5,145 bases of DNA. Origin: a bacterium. GTDB taxonomy: Bacteria; SZUA-79; Acidulodesulfobacterales; Acidulodesulfobacteraceae. The stretch covers positions 1-5,145 of the forward strand of contig JAJYHI010000098.1 of the NCBI GenBank assembly GCA_021784835.1, read 5' to 3'. A program made the position numbers and the translations under genes. Shown here one piece after another: positions 1 to 5,141 of the stretch. The notes under the pieces are model-generated. The model saw only the letters and a program-made list of their open reading frames with translations, was not told the DNA's origin and ran no database searches. Positions within the stretch are counted from its first letter, which is position 1, and every line of letters starts with the position of its first letter.

Positions 1-103
1 CTGACGGGCTAAGGATAAAGAGTATTCCTCTATCAAAAAGATATTCGCCCCGAAATATTGGTTTCTCCGCTTCCCTTATTCATACAAGGGAACTAAGCTT
101 TAA
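1..103 (-). promoter_or_regulatory. c-di-AMP riboswitch (ydaO/yuaA type), 3' end cut by window
   Basis: Read on the minus strand, this stretch carries the conserved blocks of the ydaO/yuaA aptamer in order. They are a 7-bp hairpin TTCCCTT/AAGGGAA (71-92), the GCGGAGAAACCAAT block (57-70), CGGGGCGAAT (43-52), a hairpin closed by GATAGAG/CTC..TATC (13-34), and TTAGCCCGTCAG (1-12). The spacing and the AGCCCGTCAG end match the class as I recall it from the Thermoanaerobacter tengcongensis and Bacillus examples. The usual continuation (CTAACCTCG..AGC) and the closing P1 strand, which should pair with AAGCTTAG near 93-100, lie outside the window. In this class, bound cyclic di-AMP lowers expression of the gene downstream, often one for potassium or osmolyte transport or a cell-wall hydrolase. 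That gene is to the left of position 1 and cannot be named here. One departure from the common block is CGGAGAAACC in place of CGGGGGAACC. Confidence 0.9.
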
Positions 104-148
104 TTTTCAAAGAACTATTTTATCAAGATAATGCTCTAATTTATTATA

Positions 149-176
149 ATTATATATCCGATAAAAATTAAGTCAA
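149..176 (-). promoter_or_regulatory. Sigma70-type promoter of the riboswitch transcript
   Basis: On the minus strand, TTGACT (171-176) is followed after 16 bp by TATAAT (149-154). Transcription should start near 142, about 40 nt before the riboswitch aptamer begins. A second TATAAT-like string lies just downstream. The match to consensus and the position ahead of the riboswitch are visible; use in the cell is inferred. Confidence 0.72.
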
Positions 177-201
177 GAAAAATCGGAACAGAAAAATCGG
201 A
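177..201 (-). repeat. Tandem 11-bp element, two copies, upstream of a -35 box
   Basis: The plus-strand string GAAAAATCGGA occurs at 177-187 and again at 191-201, a 14-bp period. The minus-strand reading is TCCGATTTTTC. The pair abuts the -35 box of the riboswitch promoter (171-176) on its upstream side, where an activator or UP-like element would sit. A third copy, identical over 13 bp to the first (GAAAAATCGGAAC), is at 1154-1166. A related ATCCGAT (156-162) is inverted relative to ATCGGAT (196-202) and falls in the promoter spacer. Confidence 0.6.
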
Positions 202-251
202 TTAGTATAAAAGCATATTTTGTAGAAAATTAATCTGACATCGTTTTTCTC

Positions 252-725
252 TTATGCATGTGCTTTTAAATACTCTTTGATGCCTGAATAAACGCTTATT
301 ATATAAGGGGTAGCTAAGTAAAATTTATTGATGCCTTCTATTAAATAGTTATTTTCGGAGGAATACTCGTGGGATATTTCATTTCTGATTTCTCTTAATT
401 TTTTCCAATCACCGGCATCATTTATTACTTTTAATTTTTCCAATCTATTTAAAATATCAGCGAAAGACATATCTTCGGGATCCTCTCCTGTAATTGTCAA
501 AATTAAAGGAAATAAACGCTTTCCCATAGAATCCTGTAATTTTGAAAACCTGAATATGAACTGGTCTATATATCCTATTTCTTCGTCCGCTAATGAGCTA
601 TACTTTTCGGCGTTTAAGGGCATAAAATTATGCATTTTGCCGGTTGCATAAGTTATTCTCGATATGTGTTTATCGCATTCTTCTAAAATAGATGAAAGTT
701 TTAATTTTAATATGTCAGATGTCAT
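252..725 (-). CDS. hepT: HepT-type HEPN RNase toxin of a MntA/HepT toxin-antitoxin system
   Basis: The 157-residue, mostly helical protein carries the HEPN RNase signature RX4HXY as R114-NEIS-H119-E-Y121, inside the typical context W107-KKLREIRNEISHEY. The helix around residues 52-75 (QFIFRFSKLQDSMGKRLF) is also typical of HepT-like proteins. Known members are dimeric RNases. In the Shewanella oneidensis system the partner MntA AMPylates the tyrosine of this motif and silences the toxin, which makes Y121 the expected target here. The gene starts 14 nt after the stop of the nucleotidyltransferase gene and is read in the same direction, so the two form one operon. There is no clear Shine-Dalgarno before ATG 725, which suggests coupled translation. 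All three motif residues are present, so the toxin looks intact. Older annotation names for this family are nucleotidyltransferase substrate-binding protein or DUF86-like. Confidence 0.88.
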   Translation of the reverse strand: MTSDILKLKLSSILEECDKHISRITYATGKMHNFMPLNAEKYSSLADEEIGYIDQFIFRFSKLQDSMGKRLFPLILTITGEDPEDMSFADILNRLEKLKVINDAGDWKKLREIRNEISHEYSSENNYLIEGINKFYLATPYIISVYSGIKEYLKAHA

Positions 726-739
726 GTTTTAATATTGTA

Positions 740-1042
740 TTATAATGCTATGCCGGTTTTTTTTGCTATTTCATAAATAGGTATATTTTCGTCTGAACGA
801 AAATTTTTAATTAAAACGTCTATTTTTTGATCGCCTAATTTATTTTTTAAATCCACTATAAAATTTATTTTTAAATCAAAAATTTCAGATAAAGGTTTAT
901 CGGTTTCTATATAAATATCTATATCTCCCCCCTTTTTTTTATCGTCGGTTCTTGAACCGAATAGATAAATCTTGGAATTTTTTCCGAAATATTTAATGGC
1001 AGAATCTCTTATCATTTTTGATTCTTCTATAGATAGCCTCAT
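740..1042 (-). CDS. mntA: MntA-type minimal nucleotidyltransferase antitoxin
   Basis: This 100-residue protein is a minimal nucleotidyltransferase of the polymerase-beta fold. It has G29-S30, then nine residues, then D40-I-D42 (GSX9DXD), and a third acidic residue D75 in the strand KIDVLI. The full two-metal catalytic set is therefore present. MntA proteins use ATP to add AMP to the HEPN partner and neutralise it, and the partner gene follows directly. It is shorter than the Shewanella MntA I remember (about 140 residues) and resembles the roughly 100-residue archaeal-type minimal enzymes. ATG 1042 is supported by AGGG (1050-1053) seven bases upstream, the only clear Shine-Dalgarno in the window. 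The coding strand has eight A then six G (927-940) between GS and DXD, encoding KKKGG; a one-base slip there would end the protein early. Confidence 0.88.
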   Translation of the reverse strand: MRLSIEESKMIRDSAIKYFGKNSKIYLFGSRTDDKKKGGDIDIYIETDKPLSEIFDLKINFIVDLKNKLGDQKIDVLIKNFRSDENIPIYEIAKKTGIAL

Positions 1043-1109
1043 TTCGCCGCCCTTTAATAATAACTTAAAAAATCATAAAATATTTTATCTTATTATTAGC
1101 ATATTTATA

Positions 1110-1118
1110 ATTATAGCA
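1110..1118 (-). promoter_or_regulatory. Extended -10 promoter of mntA-hepT
   Basis: The minus strand reads TGCTATAAT, a perfect TGN plus TATAAT extended -10. No good -35 hexamer lies 16-18 bp upstream, which the extended -10 may offset. The transcript would start near 1103, giving a leader of about 60 nt before ATG 1042. A copy of the 13-bp element (1154-1166) lies 38 bp upstream of the hexamer, close to the 36 bp seen for the distal copy at the riboswitch promoter. Confidence 0.6.
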
Positions 1119-1153
1119 TGAATATATATTGCGGCTGCATATAAAATTTTTAG

Positions 1154-1166
1154 GAAAAATCGGAAC
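1154..1166 (-). repeat. Third copy of the 13-bp element
   Basis: GAAAAATCGGAAC on the plus strand is identical to 177-189 and in the same orientation. The match extends to 17 bp with two mismatches. It lies between the stop of the MFS gene and the mntA promoter, so the copies flank the toxin-antitoxin module as direct repeats about 0.98 kb apart. It could be a recombination scar, a shared operator, or part of a weak transcription terminator; the sequence alone does not decide. Confidence 0.55.
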
Positions 1167-1173
1167 GGCTTCC
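1155..1173 (-). terminator. Weak candidate terminator after the MFS gene
   Basis: Two bases after the MFS stop, the minus strand reads GGAA-GCCG-TTCC and then GATTTTT. This is a 4-bp stem with a tetraloop and a five-T run. The stem is short and separated from the T run by two bases, so it is a poor intrinsic terminator. The position at the end of a four-gene operon is its main support. Confidence 0.28.
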
Positions 1174-1175
1174 AT

Positions 1176-2426
1176 TTATTTAATTTCGTCGAGCAGTTTA
1201 TTTCCTGTTTCCGGCAGAAAAAAAGAAAGAAAAAAGGCGGCGGATACTAAAACTGCTACGGCATAATAGCCCAAATCTTTATTTTCCCTGACGAAATACG
1301 TCATTATTAAAACTCCGCATACCGCCCCTATTTTGCCCGCCATTGCCGAAAATCCGTAAGCAGACGACCTGAAAGACGTCCGTGAAAGCTCGGCGGGGAA
1401 AATCCCTACCGTTAAAGACGCTAAAGAATTAAAAATTTCGGCAATAAAAATTACGGCGGCAAGACCCGCTAACGTGTCGTAAAAAGATGGAAGAAGAAAA
1501 AGGGAAATGCCCATTCCCGCAAAGCCGAATAGCTGCAAATTCTTTCTGCCTATTCTATCGATATTTAAAAGCCCTGCCGCGGAGCTTGCTATGCCTATTA
1601 AAAGAATTAAAGACGTTATAAGCGCATTGCCTTCGTTTGAAATAAATCCGCTTTTTTTAAATATTAACGGGATAAGCAAACCTATGCCGTATGCCCCGAT
1701 ATCGTACAAAAACCAGATAAAAGAATACAGCAGGGTATTTTTTATATGCGGCTTGGAAAACATTCCTTCTATATATAATTTATTCTTTTTATATTCCTTT
1801 TTAATGCGTTTTGCATTTATCCATCTTTTCGATTCGGGCATAGAGATTCTTAAAAGCATTACTATGAATGCCGGAATTACGCCGATGCCGAGCATAAAAC
1901 GCCACATTTCGCGTCCGAAAGGAAAAAGAGCCGCCGCCGTTAAAGAAGAAAATATTGAACCTATGCCGAACGACAAGCCGGCGAAAGAAAGATGTTTGCC
2001 CCTGAGCGCCTCCGGCGCGGTTTCCGCAATATACGAATTCGATACCGGATAATCGGCTCCGACCGCAACGCCCAAAGCAATGCGTGATAAAAATAACATT
2101 ATAAAATTTACCGAAAATGCCGATACTATGCCCGATATAACGAAAACAGCCATATTTAAAATATAAACCGATTTTCTCCCGAAAACGTCGCTGAAATATC
2201 CGATAAGTAATGCTCCTATTATGCTGCCGAATACCACGGACGCTATAATTAAGCCGGACTCTAAAGTATTCAGGCGGAAATAAGGATTGATAAGTATTAT
2301 AGCGAATGCGATTACGGTTAATGAATAACCGTCCAAAAACATTCCGGCGGAAGAAAGCAGAAGAGGCGCGGTGAAGAAGCGAACAGGCTGAATAGACGGA
2401 TTCCTCGAATTTTTAAAGATATTCAT
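1176..2426 (-). CDS. MFS transporter, PHS/sugar-porter-like
   Basis: A 416-residue, 12-helix major facilitator carrier of the inner membrane. The N-half has the motif G76-YFSDVFGRK after helix 2 and GADYP (123-127) with E135 and R142-G143 at helix 4. P197-ESKRW opens the central loop, which is basic (206-216). The C-half has D290-RIGRK, P344-AE..RT..R, and P405-ET near the end. TM1 D32-G-Y, GADYP and TM7 W238-FLYD-IGAY resemble the phosphate:H+ symporter family most, although the sugar porters share several of these motifs. Substrate is unknown: phosphate, sugar and organic acid are all possible, with H+ coupling likely. A stop codon lies directly before ATG 2426, so the start cannot be further upstream. 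The start is 8 nt after the stop of the TIM-barrel gene without a Shine-Dalgarno, so translation is probably coupled. The neighbour suggests it moves the compound that enzyme acts on. Confidence 0.85.
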   Translation of the reverse strand: MNIFKNSRNPSIQPVRFFTAPLLLSSAGMFLDGYSLTVIAFAIILINPYFRLNTLESGLIIASVVFGSIIGALLIGYFSDVFGRKSVYILNMAVFVISGIVSAFSVNFIMLFLSRIALGVAVGADYPVSNSYIAETAPEALRGKHLSFAGLSFGIGSIFSSLTAAALFPFGREMWRFMLGIGVIPAFIVMLLRISMPESKRWINAKRIKKEYKKNKLYIEGMFSKPHIKNTLLYSFIWFLYDIGAYGIGLLIPLIFKKSGFISNEGNALITSLILLIGIASSAAGLLNIDRIGRKNLQLFGFAGMGISLFLLPSFYDTLAGLAAVIFIAEIFNSLASLTVGIFPAELSRTSFRSSAYGFSAMAGKIGAVCGVLIMTYFVRENKDLGYYAVAVLVSAAFFLSFFLPETGNKLLDEIK

Positions 2427-2434
2427 TCAGGGTA

Positions 2435-3355
2435 TTATATAAAATTACCTGATTTCAAATAATCTAAAGAAGTTATTAAATCTTCTTTAGACCTGTTTTC
2501 TATTATCAAATGCCCGGAGAATTGCCCGTTCCCGATAAGAGAACTGAAAAATCCAGCGGGGTTTAAAATACCGGTTCCCAATGGCCTGTGTTCGTTTCTT
2601 ACGGTGGTTCTTAAGTCGGTTCTTTTTTCCGACATATCCTGTATATGCATTTCGCCTATCCGGTTAATGCCGTATTTTTTTAGAAAATCCTCAGGCATAA
2701 AACCGTTTAACCCCCAGTGTCCCATATCGAAACAGACAGATATGCCGAATTCTTCGACTATCGGATATAAATAATCGAACGGGAAAACTTCGAGATTTTC
2801 TAAAGCAAAAACTTCCGGCGGTAGTTTAGTTTCTTTTAATATATCGGACATGCTTTTCTTTGCCTGACTGGCGGCAATATCGATTAAGGCCTTTTTTGCA
2901 TTTTCTTCGATAGGAAAAAACATAATGGAATCTTCAAATTCCGAAGTCAGATGGATAACGAATTTTTTAACGTCCAGTTCACGGCAGACATTTATTACCC
3001 CGTTCACCGCTTTAACGGATACCTCCCTGTATTCTTCTAAAGGACTTGCCGGATTAAGCTGAAGATACGGGAGATGGACCGAAACAGAAAGCGGAAACTG
3101 CAATTTTGAAGAAAAAGCGCTTATCGAAGGAATAATGAATTTTTGCAAAGAACCAGGATTTAACTGTTCTATTTCCGTATTTATCTCGATATTTCTTATT
3201 CTGTACGAATTTAAAAGTTCAAAGAAATCGTCGAACGATGCTTGCAGATGGCCTATATTGTTATCGCCGAGAAGCCCGAACCCTATGCCGAAAAACGAAT
3301 CGGTATTTACTCCGAAATGAAGCCCTCTTTTTTTATAAAAATTATCGTTAACCAT
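2435..3355 (-). CDS. Metal-dependent TIM-barrel protein, sugar phosphate isomerase/epimerase (AP endonuclease 2 superfamily)
   Basis: This 306-residue protein is a xylose isomerase-like TIM barrel. Candidate metal or catalytic residues appear in the expected order: H94 in SVHLPY, H135 in FVIHLT, E186 in ALENLE, D210 and H213 in FDMGHW, H237 and D240 in MHIQD, H256 in HRPLGTG, and E286 in IIEN. Proteins of this superfamily isomerise or epimerise sugars and related compounds with Mn, Mg or Zn. The pattern also follows endonuclease IV: eight of its nine zinc ligands have a counterpart, and the missing one (Asp229 of E. coli Nfo) is N254 here. The context of an MFS gene 8 nt downstream favours a metabolic enzyme over DNA repair; the exact substrate cannot be read. 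It is probably cytoplasmic, with no signal peptide. It starts 32 nt after the upstream gene with no visible Shine-Dalgarno. Confidence 0.82.
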   Translation of the reverse strand: MVNDNFYKKRGLHFGVNTDSFFGIGFGLLGDNNIGHLQASFDDFFELLNSYRIRNIEINTEIEQLNPGSLQKFIIPSISAFSSKLQFPLSVSVHLPYLQLNPASPLEEYREVSVKAVNGVINVCRELDVKKFVIHLTSEFEDSIMFFPIEENAKKALIDIAASQAKKSMSDILKETKLPPEVFALENLEVFPFDYLYPIVEEFGISVCFDMGHWGLNGFMPEDFLKKYGINRIGEMHIQDMSEKRTDLRTTVRNEHRPLGTGILNPAGFFSSLIGNGQFSGHLIIENRSKEDLITSLDYLKSGNFI

Positions 3356-3387
3356 AAATATTTTATTTTTAGATTGATTAATTTAAA

Positions 3388-4347
3388 CTATCCGGCATAA
3401 TCTATAAGCGTTAGGCATTTTATCTTATTTAAAAGGTCGAATGCCTCGATTAAACTCTTTAAAGGAATTGCTATATCTATCAGTTTTACCCCTTTTTCGT
3501 AAAAGTTTTCTTCTTTGTCGTGAATATTTATACAGCATACGTCTTTGTTATTTTTATCGTAATTTTTAACCCTCGAAATTAAATAATCAGCAAGATATTT
3601 TTCGTCGTCGAAAATATCGTACTGAAGTTCGTAATTAACCGCCGCAAGAAGAATATTTAAGCAGTTAAGACCCGCGCGGGACATTCTGTTGAAACCTTCG
3701 GATATATATTTATAAAACTTATCCGACGGCTTAATAAATTCAAGATGATTTATAAATATCTCTTTTACCGCCTTGTCTATGATAGGCTCGTTTTCCGTAA
3801 AAAAATAATCTACGCCGTCTTTCTCGAAAAGCATATCTTCGTCTTTTACGTTTATATTTAAGACCGTAAATTTCCTGTTGGAAAGCCTGTTTAAAATAAC
3901 TTCTATTTCCCCTTCCGCAATATAATGCGCCGCAGTTTGACCCAAGCTCTCAAATTCTTTATATATTTCTTTTTCTATAATTGCGACCTTTTCGTAATCT
4001 TTTTTATTGATTTTCAGTATAAACGATACGCCGTCTTTTTCGAATTCTATGGGGATAGACGCTTTATTATAAAAGGTATATTTATCGGAACCTTCCGAAC
4101 AGAGGGAGCCTCTTACGTTTTTCGTATAAATTCTCTGCCTTTCGTCGCCCGTCTGCCCTCCAAAAGATTCGTTGTTTAAAAGATATACTTCGTCGCTGAA
4201 CTCGATATTCCAAACCACGGTTGGATGCTCAGTATTGCAGTCATACCCGTAACGCGCATTTATAGGATGCATCGTAAAACTGACGCCGTTGCAGAGATAT
4301 TCGACTATATTTCGGTTTTTAATACCGCCGCCGCTTTTTTGATTCAT
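3388..4347 (-). CDS. Hypothetical protein of unknown family (319 aa)
   Basis: I do not recognise this protein. It is 319 residues, soluble-looking, with no signal peptide or membrane segment. The first 115 residues look strand-rich (for example TVVWNIEF at 43-50, VYLLN at 54-58, GVSFILKI at 106-113). The rest alternates helices and strands and is rich in Lys, Glu and Asp. The string FEKDGV occurs twice, at 102-107 and 174-179, each followed by a hydrophobic strand and a charged helix, which may mark an internal duplication. Six or more cysteines are scattered (19, 37, 83, 229, 271, 272, 311) without a CxxC motif. The gene starts 11 nt after the 50-codon gene and ends 32 nt before the TIM-barrel gene, so it belongs to the same operon. 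ATG 4347 has no Shine-Dalgarno; the next methionine is residue 26. Codon use resembles its neighbours, so it is a real gene. Confidence 0.75.
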   Translation of the reverse strand: MNQKSGGGIKNRNIVEYLCNGVSFTMHPINARYGYDCNTEHPTVVWNIEFSDEVYLLNNESFGGQTGDERQRIYTKNVRGSLCSEGSDKYTFYNKASIPIEFEKDGVSFILKINKKDYEKVAIIEKEIYKEFESLGQTAAHYIAEGEIEVILNRLSNRKFTVLNINVKDEDMLFEKDGVDYFFTENEPIIDKAVKEIFINHLEFIKPSDKFYKYISEGFNRMSRAGLNCLNILLAAVNYELQYDIFDDEKYLADYLISRVKNYDKNNKDVCCINIHDKEENFYEKGVKLIDIAIPLKSLIEAFDLLNKIKCLTLIDYAG

Positions 4348-4358
4348 TTATTATCTAT

Positions 4359-4511
4359 TTATTTATTGCTTATACCGGCTCTGTCTTTAATTAATAATTG
4401 CCTTAATTTATCGATGTTTTTTATAAATTTTCCGGCAATTTCCACAGCCCTTTTTGCCTCCGGCTCGGTTACTTCTGCAAAATCGTCATAATCGGCTTCA
4501 TATGAAAACAT
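4359..4511 (-). CDS. Small hypothetical protein (50 aa), first gene of the operon
   Basis: ATG 4511 opens a 50-codon frame ending in TAA at 4359. The product begins MFSYEADYDDFAEVTEPEAK, acidic at the N-terminus, and continues as a basic amphipathic helix (about 17-43, with AVEIAGKFIKNIDKLRQLLI). The stop lies 11 nt before the next gene. Support comes from its position, its codon choice (GCC, GGA, GAG and CCG in an AT-rich genome), its plausible amphipathic pattern, and the extended -10 promoter ahead of it. There is no Shine-Dalgarno; in-frame stop TAA lies three codons upstream. I do not recognise a family. It could be a small regulator or partner of the 319-residue protein, but that is only inferred from adjacency. 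It could also be a chance frame. Confidence 0.55.
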   Translation of the reverse strand: MFSYEADYDDFAEVTEPEAKRAVEIAGKFIKNIDKLRQLLIKDRAGISNK

Positions 4512-4588
4512 TTTATTATTTTATCATAATTTAAATTCGCATTATTGATATTTACGAATTTTTTTAAAGTTTAAACACGAAAAATAAA

Positions 4589-4648
4589 TAAATCTGACTT
4601 TTTTACACCTTTTTAGTCGTAGAACGTATATTGATTATATCAGATTTA
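4589..4648. repeat. 9-bp inverted repeat in the divergent promoter region
   Basis: TAAATCTGA (4589-4597) and TCAGATTTA (4640-4648) are perfect inverted copies separated by 42 bp. The right arm overlaps the TG of the extended -10 of the operon promoter (4634-4642). The left arm lies in the expected transcript leader, about 30-38 nt after the start. The layout would suit a regulator that binds two sites, but the arms are AT-rich and chance is possible. Confidence 0.45.
4634..4642 (-). promoter_or_regulatory. Extended -10 promoter of the four-gene operon
   Basis: The minus strand reads TGATATAAT, an extended -10 with a perfect TATAAT hexamer (4634-4639). No clear -35 box is seen 16-18 bp upstream. 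Transcription would start near 4627 and leave a leader of about 115 nt before ATG 4511, with no hairpin-plus-T terminator visible in it. The promoter diverges from that of the cytochrome gene. Confidence 0.5.
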
Positions 4649-4705
4649 AAAATGAAAATACCCGTTTTTACACGGCGACGGATTTATGAGCGATATAAGT
4701 TTTAA

Positions 4706-4733
4706 TTGAAAATATTCATCTGAATGTTATAAT
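4706..4733 (+). promoter_or_regulatory. Sigma70-type promoter of the cytochrome gene
   Basis: TTGAAA (4706-4711), a 16-bp spacer, and TATAAT (4728-4733) preceded by TG at 4725-4726 give both a good -35 and an extended -10. The transcript should begin near 4740, about 27 nt before ATG 4767, with the palindrome TTATATAA at its start. This is one of the two best promoter matches in the window. Confidence 0.72.
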
Positions 4734-4766
4734 AAAAAAGTTATATAACATTAAAACTTTATACAT

Positions 4767-5141
4767 ATGTTTTTAATATCTTTTACGTCTTTTAGAAAAA
4801 TATTGTTATTAATTTCTTTTTTATTTCTTACCGGATTTTCATTTATTTTCGTTAAACATAGTTTCGCTTTGCATAAATCTGCAATAAAAACAAAACGCGA
4901 ACTTAGTATATTAAAAGGCAAAAAGATTGTTCTAAAATCCGGATGTATCCGCTGCCATTCTTTCGTTAAAAGAAAAAGGATCGATAATATAACAACCCTT
5001 GCCGGATGGGGAAATAAACATCTTTCGATTAAGCAGACGGAAAAAGCTGTTCGAAGTTGCAGAATGGATCCTTACTGTTCTCAAATTTTAACCGATAAAC
5101 AGGTTAAATATGTCGCTTATTATCTTAATTCGTTAAAATAA
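4767..5141 (+). CDS. Small secreted monohaem c-type cytochrome
   Basis: The 124-residue protein has an N-terminal signal peptide: R10-K11, a hydrophobic stretch at 12-29, and a likely signal peptidase I site after SFA at A34. The export means haem attachment outside the cytoplasmic membrane. One haem-binding motif, C60-IRC-H64, follows. M100 is the only methionine after the start and is the likely sixth haem ligand. It is flanked by C98 and C104, which could form a disulfide. The C-terminal helix (LTDKQVKYVAYYLNSL, 108-123) resembles the last helix of class I cytochromes c. The protein is very basic between the haem and the helix, suggesting an acidic redox partner. It is a probable electron carrier, partner unknown. 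ATG 4767 has no Shine-Dalgarno; the TTG at codon 13 would cut into the signal peptide and is less likely. Confidence 0.83.
   Translation: MFLISFTSFRKILLLISFLFLTGFSFIFVKHSFALHKSAIKTKRELSILKGKKIVLKSGCIRCHSFVKRKRIDNITTLAGWGNKHLSIKQTEKAVRSCRMDPYCSQILTDKQVKYVAYYLNSLK

Noticed and set aside
3..128. Plus-strand open frame of about 41 codons running in from the window edge
   Set aside because: It is antisense to the conserved riboswitch blocks, which explain the sequence better, and its product resembles nothing known.
204..251. Intrinsic terminator after hepT
   Set aside because: Only a weak AGAAAA/TTTTCT pairing with a long loop is present, and no T run follows a stable stem.
739..744. TATAAT on the minus strand at the end of mntA as a private hepT promoter
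   Set aside because: No TG extension and no -35 match; the hexamer overlaps the stop codon and arises from AT-rich coding sequence.
1507..2052. Plus-strand 181-codon open frame
   Set aside because: It lies opposite the MFS gene, whose motifs are clear; the frame is a shadow of its codon pattern.
3135..3320. Plus-strand 61-codon open frame
   Set aside because: Antisense to the N-terminal part of the TIM-barrel gene, with no own promoter or start signal.
3925..4491. Two plus-strand open frames (84 and 88 codons)
   Set aside because: Both lie antisense to the 319-codon and 50-codon genes. They have no ribosome binding site or recognisable product.
4515..4530. Leaderless start of the 50-codon gene from a TGATAAAAT box just before ATG 4511
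   Set aside because: The box is imperfect and lacks a -35; the TGATATAAT site upstream is better.
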